A stretch of 64,000 nt of DNA from Kiritimatiellia bacterium (GTDB taxonomy: Bacteria; Verrucomicrobiota; Kiritimatiellia; RFP12; UBA1067), in NCBI GenBank assembly GCA_017514235.1, contig JAFWKK010000036.1, forward strand, positions 35,116 to 99,115. Reading direction: 5' to 3'. The translations under genes were made by a program, and so were the position numbers. Every line of letters begins with the position of its first letter. The first letter of the stretch is position 1. The notes beneath the pieces were generated by a model. The model was not told the DNA's origin and did not search any database. It worked only from the letters and a program-made list of their open reading frames with translations. Positions 1 to 9,152 of this stretch are shown here, piece by piece.

Positions 1-1197
1 TTTCTTACGAGCCTGCGCGAGTTGTGCGTCCACATGGGCCCGCAAGACGGGGAGCAGAACATCTACGGACAGCTTGCGTTCGGCCTAAACCACACCGGAT
101 ACGCTTTGATTCCGGACATACCTGTGGCCGTCACCTGCAAGTTCGCGGACATGTTCCCCTATGCCGGGGTGAGGACGCTCTTCGCGACCGTGCGTGCGCT
201 TGAAGCGAACGTCGGCATCGGTGAGCGGGCCTTTCTCAACTGCGCGCCTGGCCCGCACGGCTGGACCGAGGCGACCGAGCAGTCGTCGGTAATGTATCTT
301 GCGAAGCACCTCATGCCGGAACGCAGCGACCTTGCGATCGACCTTGAAGACCTATGGCAGCTCGACCTTGGCTTCGACATGTCGAGGGTCGACACGGGCC
401 TTGCTGAGGATGAGTGCGGTTGCACCGAGGGCCGCACGACCGAGACCCTGACGGGCTGGCGCTCCATAATGGACATCATAGCCGAGCGCGCATCGAAGGC
501 ACGCGAGGCGCGCCGTCCGCTCGAAGCTGCTGCGGCCAAGGCGGACGCCGTGAGGCGCCTTGCCAAGGTGCGGCTTCCCGCCGAGACCGGGTGCCGCGTG
601 AAGGAGACTGGCGTTGCGCAAGTCGGCGGCTTCGAGGCTGTCCGTATCGTCGCGCAGTACCCGAAGACAGGGCACATGCTGCCGGCCGTTTGCGTTTCGA
701 AGGCCGGGGAGTCCGGCTCGCCGGTGCTGATTGCCGCATGGGGCGACAGGGGGAAGGGGCTGGAAATGGCCAGGGAATATCTTGCCGCCGGGCGTACGGT
801 CATGATTGCCGACGTCTCCGGCACGGGTGAGATCGGCAAGGCAAGCCACATTTTCTATGGGGCGAAGGATCGTCCCGACGAGGGCCTGGGTGCCATGTGC
901 TACCTGATGGGCGAAACGCTGGTTGGGCGCCGTGCGACCGACATGCTCGTCCTGGCGGACGCGTTGTCGAAGCGGTGCGGCGGTGCGAAGCCGCTGCTAG
1001 TCGCTTCCGGTCCGCTAGCGATTCCGGCGGCTCACGCTTGCGCTGCGGACGCCGCGGCATGGTCTGGACTGGCGGTGAAGGACGCTCCGCCGTCGTGGCG
1101 GGACTGCGTGGAGGGCGGCGCGAAGCGCATGCAGATGACGTATTACGCCGACATCGTTCCTGCGGCTTACTTCGCTTACGACTGGACGGAGCTGTAG
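1..1197 (+). CDS. alpha/beta-hydrolase (acetyl-xylan-esterase-like), C-terminal part
   Basis: The reading frame is open at the window edge, so the start lies outside; 398 residues are visible. The first ~100 residues look like the end of an alpha/beta-hydrolase domain: the GPHGW motif near residue 80 resembles the catalytic histidine loop of CE7/CE15-type esterases. A second, smaller hydrolase-like region follows (about residues 195-395), with a turn-rich ADVSGTGE and an LMGETLVGRR segment typical of planctomycete/verrucomicrobial secreted esterases. This second region shows no clear GxSxG nucleophile and may be structural. Probable role, by family resemblance only: deacetylation of plant or mucin polysaccharides. 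It ends 93 bp before the ExbB operon, which has its own promoter. Confidence 0.6.
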   Translation, partial: FLTSLRELCVHMGPQDGEQNIYGQLAFGLNHTGYALIPDIPVAVTCKFADMFPYAGVRTLFATVRALEANVGIGERAFLNCAPGPHGWTEATEQSSVMYLAKHLMPERSDLAIDLEDLWQLDLGFDMSRVDTGLAEDECGCTEGRTTETLTGWRSIMDIIAERASKAREARRPLEAAAAKADAVRRLAKVRLPAETGCRVKETGVAQVGGFEAVRIVAQYPKTGHMLPAVCVSKAGESGSPVLIAAWGDRGKGLEMAREYLAAGRTVMIADVSGTGEIGKASHIFYGAKDRPDEGLGAMCYLMGETLVGRRATDMLVLADALSKRCGGAKPLLVASGPLAIPAAHACAADAAAWSGLAVKDAPPSWRDCVEGGAKRMQMTYYADIVPAAYFAYDWTEL

Positions 1198-1221
1198 GGG
1201 CGACGCAACGCGCCGGATTTT

Positions 1222-1230
1222 TGGTATAAT
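1222..1230 (+). promoter_or_regulatory. extended -10 promoter for the exbB operon
   Basis: TGGTATAAT (TGn plus a perfect TATAAT) lies 60 bp upstream of the ExbB start. No good -35 is visible, as expected for an extended -10. The leader contains a small CCCTG/CAGGG hairpin. Confidence 0.6.
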
Positions 1231-1290
1231 TCACAAAAACGGCCCTGGCGGGCTACAGGGACAGGACCAATCAGGAAAGGCAAGGCGGAA

Positions 1291-1764
1291 ATGGGCGACA
1301 TAACATTCGAGCAGGCATGGAACTTCGGCGGGCCCCTCATGTGGGTGCTTGCGTTCTTCTCGGTGATGGGGCTTGCGGTGGCGTTCTACCTCTGGTATTC
1401 CCAGCGTCGCGGCATTTGCGTGCCCGATGCCGTCTCGCGTATACGTGCGGCGAAGGATCCTGCAGCGGAAGGCGGACGCATAGCCGACCGTATGATGGCG
1501 TCGGTGGACTGGCTGGCAGACATCGCGGCGATCTCGCCGCTCGTCGGACTGCTGGGCACGGTGCTCGGAATGTTCCGCGCGTTCGGCGGCATCGCTTCCG
1601 ACGTGGCCGCAGGCGCAAAGCCAGTGGTGCTGGCTCAGGGCGTCTCTCAGGCGATAGTTACGACCATCTTCGGCCTTGTCGTGGCCATACCCGCGCTTCT
1701 CGCCCATGCGTTCTTCCGCCGCCGCGCCCAGCGCCGCATAGCCGAGATCGAGGAGCTGGCATGA
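1291..1764 (+). CDS. exbB: ExbB/TolQ/MotA-family proton channel subunit
   Basis: This 157-aa inner-membrane protein is expected to form the proton-conducting scaffold that energises a periplasm-spanning partner. A first membrane segment lies at about residues 15-36. The MotA/TolQ/ExbB core follows, with ISPLVGLLGTVLGMFRAF near 80-97 and a second hydrophobic segment at about 120-141. It is shorter than typical ExbB (about 240 aa) because the N-terminal and cytoplasmic loops are reduced. It overlaps exbD by ATGA, and the operon continues with TPR and VWA genes, so it likely powers that module rather than a classic TonB. Confidence 0.9.
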   Translation: MGDITFEQAWNFGGPLMWVLAFFSVMGLAVAFYLWYSQRRGICVPDAVSRIRAAKDPAAEGGRIADRMMASVDWLADIAAISPLVGLLGTVLGMFRAFGGIASDVAAGAKPVVLAQGVSQAIVTTIFGLVVAIPALLAHAFFRRRAQRRIAEIEELA

Positions 1765-2180
1765 AGTTCGTCCGCCGAACAGCCTCCCGTGCGCCCGGAC
1801 TGGCGCTGACGTCGATGCTCGACGTGATTTTCCTTCTGCTCTGTTTCTTTGTGACGGTCAGCGTATTCTCGCAGTGGGAGAACGAGATTTCGATCCAGCT
1901 GCCGTCGGCGGCAACCGCGAAGGAGCCGGACCGCCTTCCCGGGGAGATCGTGATCAACCTGTCGAAGGAGGGCAAGGTGACGGTCAACGGGCGCGAGCTT
2001 GCCCTGGACGAGCTGAAGTCCCGCCTGGCGCGCATCTCGAAGTTCTACCCCGGCCAGCCGGTTATCATCAGGGCGGACCGCTCCACGGCCTACGATAAGC
2101 TCGTTGGCGTGATCGACACCTGCCGTGAGGCTGACGTGTGGAACTTCTCGCTCGCCACCGAGGGAGGGGAGGGCAAGTGA
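1761..2180 (+). CDS. exbD: ExbD/TolR-family biopolymer transport protein
   Basis: 139 aa. It has a short cytoplasmic head, one membrane helix (about residues 18-38, MLDVIFLLLCFFVTVSVF) with the conserved Asp that accepts protons in ExbD/TolR, and a periplasmic domain ending in RADRSTAYDKLVGVID, typical of the family. The start codon overlaps the exbB stop (ATGA), so translation is coupled. Together with exbB it forms the proton motor; the periplasmic domain should contact the next two gene products. The start is fixed by the overlap and by the correct length for ExbD. Confidence 0.9.
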   Translation: MKFVRRTASRAPGLALTSMLDVIFLLLCFFVTVSVFSQWENEISIQLPSAATAKEPDRLPGEIVINLSKEGKVTVNGRELALDELKSRLARISKFYPGQPVIIRADRSTAYDKLVGVIDTCREADVWNFSLATEGGEGK

Positions 2181-4078
2181 CTCTCGCGGCCCTGGTGTTG
2201 GCGATCGCGGTGCTGCCGTCCGACAGGCTGGCGATGGCCGACCGTCTCTTCAACCGCGGGCGCTATGCTGATGCGGAGGCGGAGTACCGTGCGCTTTCCG
2301 GCGCGAAGGGAGTTGCGGCCGACGAGTTGCTGTTCAGGCTGGCGGAGTGCGATCGTGTTGCCGGACGCAACGATGCCGCGCGTCGCGGATACGCCGAGAT
2401 ATTCAACCGCTATCCTGATTCGCGGCACGCCTCGCGGTCGCGGTTCATGTACGCGATGGGAGCGAGGGGAGCCGAGCGCACGCATCTGCTGGCCGAGCTA
2501 GATTCCGACCGCGTCGCGACCGACGTGCGGGCCGCTGCGCTCTACTACTTGGGTTCGGAGACCGCCGACACGGAGGTTCTTGCCCGTTGCGTGAAGTTGG
2601 AGCCCAAGGGCAAGTACGCCCCTTACGCCAACCTTAAGATAGGAACGAAGTTCACCTCGTCGGACGACCCGGCCGTGCGCCGCAAGGGCGTGGAGACGCT
2701 GCTCGGGATCGCCTTCACGGGCGGCCCGATGGGCGCAGAGGCGCTTTATCTGGCAGCCCTGCAGTGCTACCGCGACCGCCGCTACGGCGAGGCCGGCAGC
2801 CTCTTCCGGCGCTACCGCAAGCTGTACCCGTCGGGCGAGCACGCCGACGAGACGCGAACGATGTCAGTCTGGTGCGATTTTCTCGAAGGCCGGTACGCTG
2901 ACGCGGCTGCGGCCTGCGGCAAGGGCGAGTCGGACGACCTTGCCTACATACGTGCGGCCTGCGCCTATGCGACGGGCGACAACGCGCGGGCGCTGGCCCT
3001 GTTCAAGAAGTACCTGGAAGATTACCCGGAAGGGCATTACCGGTCGGACGCCGAGCTTCCTGTGGCGCGCATAGAGTTCGAGGCGGCTCGCAAGGGCGAC
3101 GATTCCGCGAAGACGGTTGAGACGGCGCGCCGCAGCTTCGGGCTGTCGAAGCTGGCGTCCGACCAGATACGGTTGGCGTGGGCCTATGAGAAGGCGGGCA
3201 AGGCAGAGGCGGCCGCCGAGGAGTACGCGCAAGTTGCGAAGAAGTTTCCCGGCACGGACGAGGCGGCCGAGGCGATGTTCCGCCGGGCGATGATCGCGGC
3301 GGCGGCCGGCAACTGGTCTGGCGCGGAACTGGCGCTTGCGGAGGCGCTGGCGACGGGCCGCCTCGGGAAACGCAAGGCAGAGGCGCTCTACTGGCGCGGC
3401 GTGGCCGCCATGAAGCTCGGGCACGAGGAGACCGGCGCAGGGTTCCTGCGCGAGGCGATAGAGTCCGGGCTTTCGCTGGACGAGGCCCGCGAGGCGAAAC
3501 TGATGGTAGCCGACTTCGACTACAAGTCCGGCAGGCTTGATGCGGCGCGGTCCGCATATTCCGAGCTGGTCCGCGACGGCGCCTGCGCGCGCATGAGCGC
3601 GTCGCGCATGCTTTCCGTAGGGCGGTTCCTCGGCGGGGCCGAGGCCGAGACATGCGCGCGGGAGCTCGCGAAAAGCGACGCGGCGGAATGGCGGCAGGCC
3701 GGCTGGGCGTTGCTCGGCTCGTGCGAGGAGAGCCGCGAGTCATATGCGGCCGCCATCGACGCCTACCGCAAGTGCCTGGCCGAGCCAGCCAGGACCGAGG
3801 CTGCGGCCGACGCGGCGCTGCGTCTCGGCAAGCTTGAGTTCCGCGCCGGTGAGTTCGCGGCGGCGGAAAACACGCTGAAGAAGGCGATAGCGCTGAATGC
3901 CTCCAACGCCCGCGCCCGCGCCGAGGCTTACGTCACCCTTGCGAAGAACGCGGAACAGGGCGGCGACGTGCAGTCGGCATGCGCATACGCCACGGTTGTC
4001 GTGTCGCTGTTCGACGACGAGGCCCTGTGCGCCGAGGCGAAGCGGATACTTGCCGCGCATCCGGAGGCCGCGAAATGA
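2177..4078 (+). CDS. secreted tetratricopeptide-repeat protein of the ExbBD operon
   Basis: 633 aa from a GTG start that overlaps the exbD stop (GTGA), behind a purine-rich GGAGGGGAGGG. A short hydrophobic N-terminus (about residues 2-18) is probably a signal peptide. The rest is a long array of helical TPR-like units (repeated A-E-Y-R/A-A-x-Y-x-x-x-P patterns), similar to YbgF/CpoB and to TPR proteins found with TonB/Tol systems. A role as periplasmic scaffold linking the ExbBD motor to envelope components is inferred from context. An upstream in-frame GTG at 2138 lies inside exbD and was not chosen. Confidence 0.8.
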   Translation: MTLAALVLAIAVLPSDRLAMADRLFNRGRYADAEAEYRALSGAKGVAADELLFRLAECDRVAGRNDAARRGYAEIFNRYPDSRHASRSRFMYAMGARGAERTHLLAELDSDRVATDVRAAALYYLGSETADTEVLARCVKLEPKGKYAPYANLKIGTKFTSSDDPAVRRKGVETLLGIAFTGGPMGAEALYLAALQCYRDRRYGEAGSLFRRYRKLYPSGEHADETRTMSVWCDFLEGRYADAAAACGKGESDDLAYIRAACAYATGDNARALALFKKYLEDYPEGHYRSDAELPVARIEFEAARKGDDSAKTVETARRSFGLSKLASDQIRLAWAYEKAGKAEAAAEEYAQVAKKFPGTDEAAEAMFRRAMIAAAAGNWSGAELALAEALATGRLGKRKAEALYWRGVAAMKLGHEETGAGFLREAIESGLSLDEAREAKLMVADFDYKSGRLDAARSAYSELVRDGACARMSASRMLSVGRFLGGAEAETCARELAKSDAAEWRQAGWALLGSCEESRESYAAAIDAYRKCLAEPARTEAAADAALRLGKLEFRAGEFAAAENTLKKAIALNASNARARAEAYVTLAKNAEQGGDVQSACAYATVVVSLFDDEALCAEAKRILAAHPEAAK

Positions 4079-5721
4079 CGAAGGAGCGCCGCGAGGAAGC
4101 CGTGCTCGTGGCAGTCGCGGCGTCGGTGGCGATACACGTCGCGCTGATGCTGCTCGTGCGGCCCCATGTCATGACGCATGTCGTGACAGATGCGACGAGG
4201 CACGTCCGCCACCCGCCGATGCGCGTCGTCAAGGCGGAGCAAAGGCCGGACCCGGTCGGCATCGGCGCGCTGGAGGATTTGCAGGCGGCGAAGGACGCGC
4301 CCGTCGCGGCCGTGGCGGTTCCCGTGGCCGAGGCCGTGGCCGACGGGCCTGTACGCGCGCCTGACGCGCCGGCACCGTCGGCAGTGGACGACACCGTGCC
4401 TCCGCCGCCGAAGGCCCCGGTGTTCGACGTGAGTCCCGTGAAGACAGGCGGCAAGGACGCCGCGGGAGGCGTCGCCGTTCCGATCACGCGCATCGAGACG
4501 CCTGAGGCTGCCGCAGCTGCGGATTCCGCGCCGACGTTCTCGGTCGAGGTCCCGAAAACGGTGGTTCGCGAGGCCCCGCCCCCGCCGTCAGTTCCGCCAG
4601 CAGTCGCCGCCAGCGACCCGGTCGAGGCCCTGGGACCTGCGAAGATCATGCGCGAAGAGGCGTCGCGCGCCGCCCCTCCTCCCTCGTTCACTCCGGCGGC
4701 GGAAGTCTATGAGAAGGTAGACGAGCAGGTCGTTGCCGCAGAGAAGAAGGCGGTGAGCGCGCTTGTCGCCGCAGAGGACGCGAAGGAGCTCTCGAAGGCC
4801 GTCAACGCCGTCATGACTGCGACTGCCAAAGACGGATGGACGTATTTTCGCGTGATGCTCTCCCCGCGCGCCTCGCTGTCGGTCGTGCCCAAGGACTTCG
4901 TGGTGCTGATCGACGCGTCCGGGTCCATCGGCAAGGACAGAATGGCGTCGATACGCGGCGCGGCGCGGCGGATCCTGCGCAGCGCGGCGAACTCCGACGA
5001 CCGCTTCAACCTCGTCGCGTTCCGCGACAGGTTCTCGTATGCGTTCCGCCAATGGCAGGAATGCACCAAGTCTTCCTTTGACGCGGCGGACAGGTGGATC
5101 GACAACCTGGCCGCTCACGGTCGCACCGACGTGTTCTCCACCATCAGTTCGGTGCTGACGCTGCCGCGCGACCCGACGCGTCCGCTGATTGCGCTCGTAG
5201 TCACCGACGGAGAGGCGAACGAGGGCGTGAGCGACACGGGGGAGATACTGTCAAAGTTCACGGCGCTCAACGACGGGCTGATCTCCGTCTACATGTACGG
5301 AGTTAAGACGTCGGCCAACCGTGCGCTCATAGACGTGCTCACGCGCGGCAACCGTGGCGAGAGCCTCATCTTCGACGGCTGGCAGAGGCGGCGGGCCGGC
5401 AGCGGCATAGAGGGCCTCACCGAGCGCTTCCGCGACCCGGTGCTGACCGACCTGCGCATCGTGTTCGCGTCCGGCACGCGTGCCGAGGCGTATCCGCGGC
5501 TCTTGCGCAACCTCTATCGCGGCGGGACGCTTGCGTTCGTCGGGCGGGTGCCGTCCGGCACGAAGGAGGTCGCGTTCTCCCTGAAGGGCCTGAACGGGAA
5601 GGACGCGTATGAGGGCTTCTTCAAGCTGCCGCTTGGAACGGCGCCCGCCGATCCGTCCGTTGCGGCCGCATGGAACGAGGAGCTGTCCATCGACAAGAGG
5701 CTTGGGTCGCATGCGAAATAG
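4075..5721 (+). CDS. TonB-like membrane-anchored protein with C-terminal VWA domain
   Basis: 548 aa, start overlapping the TPR gene stop (ATGA). One N-terminal membrane anchor (about residues 10-30) is followed by a long Ala/Pro/Val-rich periplasmic stretch (to about residue 230), as in TonB. In place of a TonB C-terminal domain there is a von Willebrand A domain: the MIDAS loop DASGS near residue 280, a Thr/Asp loop (GRTDVF) and VVTDGEANEG near 376. The MIDAS residues appear intact, so metal-dependent ligand binding is plausible. As the last gene of the ExbB-ExbD-TPR operon it is the likely energised output protein. Function is inferred; the ligand is unknown. Confidence 0.8.
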   Translation: MTKERREEAVLVAVAASVAIHVALMLLVRPHVMTHVVTDATRHVRHPPMRVVKAEQRPDPVGIGALEDLQAAKDAPVAAVAVPVAEAVADGPVRAPDAPAPSAVDDTVPPPPKAPVFDVSPVKTGGKDAAGGVAVPITRIETPEAAAAADSAPTFSVEVPKTVVREAPPPPSVPPAVAASDPVEALGPAKIMREEASRAAPPPSFTPAAEVYEKVDEQVVAAEKKAVSALVAAEDAKELSKAVNAVMTATAKDGWTYFRVMLSPRASLSVVPKDFVVLIDASGSIGKDRMASIRGAARRILRSAANSDDRFNLVAFRDRFSYAFRQWQECTKSSFDAADRWIDNLAAHGRTDVFSTISSVLTLPRDPTRPLIALVVTDGEANEGVSDTGEILSKFTALNDGLISVYMYGVKTSANRALIDVLTRGNRGESLIFDGWQRRRAGSGIEGLTERFRDPVLTDLRIVFASGTRAEAYPRLLRNLYRGGTLAFVGRVPSGTKEVAFSLKGLNGKDAYEGFFKLPLGTAPADPSVAAAWNEELSIDKRLGSHAK

Positions 5722-5741
5722 ACGACGTGAAAGGGTTGGTG

Positions 5742-5758
5742 CTCTCGCTTGCCGAGAG
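5742..5758 (+). other. small perfect hairpin before the pseudopilin promoter
   Basis: CTCTCG and CGAGAG form a 6-bp stem with a 5-nt loop between the VWA gene and the prepilin promoter. There is no U-tract behind it, so it is at best a weak terminator; it overlaps the likely -35 of the next promoter. Confidence 0.35.
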
Positions 5759-5778
5759 ACGCGGACTTGTGGTATAAT
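5749..5778 (+). promoter_or_regulatory. promoter of the pseudopilin operon
   Basis: TTGCCG (5749-5754), an 18-bp spacer and the extended -10 TGGTATAAT (5770-5778) lie 10 bp upstream of the first prepilin start, so the transcript would have an almost absent leader. Confidence 0.55.
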
Positions 5779-5788
5779 CTCACTTGGC

Positions 5789-6962
5789 ATGAGAAGGGCA
5801 TTCACACTCGTCGAGCTGCTTGTGGTGGTGGTGGTGATCGTCACGCTGATGGCGATTGCTCTTCCGATCTGGCAGCGTTGGCTCGCAATCGACGTTCAAG
5901 TCACGTACGATCAACCGCATGCAGCGGCTCGAAAACTGCCTTTCGGGATATTACGCCGCATACGGAAGTTATCCGCCGGTCGCCTTGCACGGCAGCCGAG
6001 ACTACACTCTCAGGGTCGACGGCCACGGCATACAGCAGGAAAACCGCCATGAGCCGGACCTTGACTGGAGGCGCGTCGAAGCGGCTTGCCGCAGCCAGCC
6101 GGTCGGAATGAGCTTCCCGTTCTCGAGCCAGGATGTCGCCAGCTACGTCGAGGAGATTTCCAGGCTGCTGATGGAAAAGGCCAACTCCAACGAGGCCCGC
6201 TACAAGAACTTCAGGGACAACGAGGCTCTCAAGTACGGCTTCTTCGCCCTTACCGGCAACTCACAGATACAGAGCAAGTCCAAGTATTCGTCATGGTCGC
6301 AGGTGCAGGTGTTCAAGCTTGGGCTCATGAGTTACCTGTTGCCGCGGCTTCTGGTGATATTTAACGTCCAGTCCGGTTCCGGCAGCGCACCTTCCGGGTT
6401 CAGCCAGCTGTTCTCGAAACAGAATCAGTGGACCATGTGCAACGAGCTGCCGTGCGACTTCTCCACCGGCCAGCCGTATGCCAGCTGGGACGACGTGATC
6501 AGGGACATGTGGAGCAGAAACGACCGGTGGAAGATCGCCGCCCTTCCGTCCCAGGCGGTCTGTGCGCGCTGGATGCCCAACCTGGAGGGGATCGTCGCGG
6601 GCGCGTCCTACAGCCGCATGTTTTACGGCGTGCGCCCCTACGACACCGTACACGGCTCATACGTGGTCTCTGCCGACACGGTCAATCCTACGCTGTACTC
6701 GGCTGGCGACTCGCAGAGCGGCGGCGACAACTACTCGCAGCAGTATCTGCTCGACAACATGACTGTCTTGGACGGGTGGGCCCACGAATTCTACTACTAT
6801 TCGCCCTCGCCGCACCAGTCCTACACGCTGTGGAGCGCGGGCCCGAACGGCAGGACGTTCCCGCCGTGGGTGACGGACGAGGAGCTTTCGCAGCTCAGAA
6901 GCTCCGATCGCACGACGGCACAGTCGTGGATCGCCGACGACATCGTGCATCTGAAGAACTGA
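5789..6962 (+). pseudogene. prepilin-type (T2SS/T4P-like) protein, broken by a frameshift
   Basis: The N-terminus from ATG 5789 is a perfect class III prepilin start (MRRAFTLVELL) with its hydrophobic helix, but this frame runs on only to 6052 as non-homologous sequence. The true continuation is in the next frame (to 6962), recognisable from a pilin-type segment (RTINRMQRLENCLSGYYAAY) and a long conserved C-terminal part. The switch must occur near 5855-5872, where positions 5858-5870 equal the 13-bp end of Illumina TruSeq adapters. Restoring two bases before that point gives a plausible MAIxLFRSGSVGS junction. I therefore think the break is more likely an assembly error than a biological mutation; if so this is a ~391-aa intact pseudopilin and first gene of the operon. 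Confidence 0.75.
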
Positions 6963-6982
6963 GAAGGGTTGGGAGGTTCGGA

Positions 6983-7618
6983 ATGTTGAGAAAGAAGGTT
7001 CAGAGGTTTTCGCTTCCTGGCTTCACCTTGATCGAGATGCTGGTGGTGATGGGCATTCTGGCCATTCTCATCGGCGCGGGCATGACCACGTTCTCGGCGG
7101 CTACGAAGAAGGCGCAGCAGGCCCGCGCCCGCGAGGTCGTGAGCAACGTGGCGACAGCCCTTGAGGCCATATACCAGCGCGAAGGGAGCTTTCCGCGGCG
7201 TGTGCTCAGCACCGGCGGCCGTGACGGCGAGATGACCGACGACGTGGCCTACGAGCTGGCGAAGCGAAACGTGATGACGCTGACATACGACAGCAGCAAG
7301 AAGAAGACCGTAGGCGCCGACAGCTGCGGCATACTTACGCCGTGGGGGCAGGACACGGTGAAGCGCAAGGGCAACAGGGGCGTCTCTGACAGCACGAAGG
7401 TGCCGTCGGGCGGCACGATCAAGGACCACCGCATCCACTTCGCGGTCGACACCGAGGGCTTGGGCTATGTCAATGCGTCGGTCGGCGGCGAAACGGTGAA
7501 GATACGTGCTTCCGCCGTGGCATGGAGCTGCGGAAGGGACGGCAAGATCGAGAAGTACACCGACGGGCTTCGGCGCGACAACTGCTACAGCTGGAGCCGC
7601 CAGCAGGTTGAGAAGTGA
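6983..7618 (+). CDS. prepilin-type pseudopilin (GspG/H-like)
   Basis: 211 aa. The leader MLRKKVQRFSLPG precedes the prepilin peptidase site G^FTLIEMLVV with the conserved Glu at +5. The N-terminal hydrophobic helix (about residues 14-35) continues as an amphipathic spine (AQQARAREVVSNVATALEAI), and a soluble beta-rich C-terminal domain follows. Such proteins assemble into the short periplasmic pseudopilus of a type II secretion-like machine or a type IV pilus. The ATG at 6983 is preceded by a GGGAGG-like site and gives a normal leader length; longer in-frame extensions lie inside the preceding gene and were discarded. Confidence 0.85.
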   Translation: MLRKKVQRFSLPGFTLIEMLVVMGILAILIGAGMTTFSAATKKAQQARAREVVSNVATALEAIYQREGSFPRRVLSTGGRDGEMTDDVAYELAKRNVMTLTYDSSKKKTVGADSCGILTPWGQDTVKRKGNRGVSDSTKVPSGGTIKDHRIHFAVDTEGLGYVNASVGGETVKIRASAVAWSCGRDGKIEKYTDGLRRDNCYSWSRQQVEK

Positions 7619-7638
7619 CAAGGGGGAGCTAAAGAAAG

Positions 7639-8289
7639 ATGACTAGGGGAACTGGTAGAAAGGGACTGTCGGCAGGCTTCACCATCGTCGAGCTTTTGGT
7701 GGTGATCTCCATCATCGGCATTCTGCTCGGCATCGTGACGACGGCTGCCACGGGTTCGATCAAGAACGGGCGTTCGCGCCGCGCCGAGGCGATGGCCAAC
7801 GCCCTGCAGCAGGCGATCGCGGCGTACTACGCGCAAGAGGGCCGCTGGCCGGATGCGATCGAGTCGCGTAGCGGCAGCATGGGCAACAAGACCAAGTACA
7901 CGTTCACCGCCACCGAGGCCGACCAGATATTCCGCGACGTCGTCCGCAAGTCGGTAGGCACTGGCGCGTCGCGTCCGCTCGTCGACGCCTCTGCGCTTTT
8001 CGTGGCGAACGCAAGCCGGGTGCGCGGCGACGGTTGCTTCGACGTGCACGGCGACAAGAGCTGCACGGCGTACTGCGGCGATCAGCACTGCATAAACGGC
8101 GTCGACTTCTCGCTTGCCGCCAACAAGGACTCGAAGGTGCACGTTCCGCTCAGCAACATGGCGTTCGGCTGGCAGGGCCGAACCAACGGCAAGTTCTGCC
8201 GCTTCTGGATAACGTACAACTCGCAGACCGACTCCGTGAGCGTGTCGCGCAAGCACCCTGAGAAGAGCTATCCTGCCGACTGGGAGTGA
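7639..8289 (+). CDS. prepilin-type pseudopilin
   Basis: 216 aa. Leader of 13 residues ending in Gly, cleavage site G^FTIVELLVV with Glu+5, hydrophobic helix to about residue 35, then SRRAEAMANALQQAIAAYYAQEGRWP, typical of GspG-type pilins. The C-terminal domain contains several Cys residues (DVHGDKSCTAYCGDQHC) that could form disulfides in the periplasm. A GGGGGAGC-like ribosome site precedes the ATG. It sits in the same directional run as the other prepilins. Confidence 0.85.
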   Translation: MTRGTGRKGLSAGFTIVELLVVISIIGILLGIVTTAATGSIKNGRSRRAEAMANALQQAIAAYYAQEGRWPDAIESRSGSMGNKTKYTFTATEADQIFRDVVRKSVGTGASRPLVDASALFVANASRVRGDGCFDVHGDKSCTAYCGDQHCINGVDFSLAANKDSKVHVPLSNMAFGWQGRTNGKFCRFWITYNSQTDSVSVSRKHPEKSYPADWE

Positions 8290-8297
8290 CGATCGAG

Positions 8298-9152
8298 ATG
8301 CGCCGCGCGTTCACATTGATGGAGCTGATGGTCGTCGTGGGAATCATGGCGTTCCTCGGCGTCGCCGCGACAAACGGCTATAACGCCCTCCAGCGCGGCA
8401 TGGCGGAACGCGGGGCCGTCGATGCGGCCAGCGCGCTGCTGAAGGCCGCCAAGGAGCGCGCGATGGTCGATCGCGTGCCTACGGCGGTGTTCTGCTACAA
8501 CCGCATGATTCGCGAAGCGTCGGAGGACGAGAACGCCGTAATAGTTGGCGAGGCTGTGGCGATCCGCCGCTACGGGCGCATCACGTGCGTGCAGGGCAAG
8601 TACCTCTACGATGAGTTTGGCGACCTTGACAGCAGCTACGACAGGCTGACGTCAAGCCAGCAGTCCGAACTGCAGAACCGCAAGGGAATGCGCCTTTGGC
8701 GATTTGACGACCAGGACATGGCCCAGATGCAGTATTCGGTAGTCGCCGATGCGGTGTATGACGACAATGACATCGGCGGAGCATTCTCGTTCATGCCGTG
8801 GGGCGACCAGCTGGGCGACAACGGCGGCAGCTCGTCGAGCAACATTGAGATTCGCGCATGCGCGTTCTACAACCTTGACAAAAGCGACCATGAGCCACCC
8901 TCCTGGCAGGTCGGCAACGGATACGGCTTCGAGTTCCAGACAATCCGCCTTCCCGATGGGTTCGTGTTCAAGAACACCATTCCCTCGAGAGTCGGCAGCG
9001 TTGCGATGGCCGGTTCCTTCCTCTTCGATCCGGCGAACTTTTCCGCGAACGAGTCGATTGACATTTGGGCGTGCCGGGCGGACGCTAGCGGCGTATCGCG
9101 GCCGCACCACAAGGCGGGCACGGCTACCAGCTCCGGAGACAAGGCCAAATGA
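8298..9152 (+). CDS. prepilin-type pseudopilin (GspH-like)
   Basis: 284 aa from ATG 8298 (MRRAFTLMELMVVVG). A GTG at 8286 overlapping the previous stop (GTGA) would add four residues; I prefer the ATG because a three-residue leader is used repeatedly in this cluster. N-terminal helix with Glu+5, then an alpha spine (ASALLKAAKERAMVDR) and an acidic, Asn/Asp-rich beta domain, the organisation of the minor pseudopilin GspH/FimT. Its 3' end overlaps the next prepilin gene by ATGA, so expression is coupled. Confidence 0.8.
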   Translation: MRRAFTLMELMVVVGIMAFLGVAATNGYNALQRGMAERGAVDAASALLKAAKERAMVDRVPTAVFCYNRMIREASEDENAVIVGEAVAIRRYGRITCVQGKYLYDEFGDLDSSYDRLTSSQQSELQNRKGMRLWRFDDQDMAQMQYSVVADAVYDDNDIGGAFSFMPWGDQLGDNGGSSSSNIEIRACAFYNLDKSDHEPPSWQVGNGYGFEFQTIRLPDGFVFKNTIPSRVGSVAMAGSFLFDPANFSANESIDIWACRADASGVSRPHHKAGTATSSGDKAK

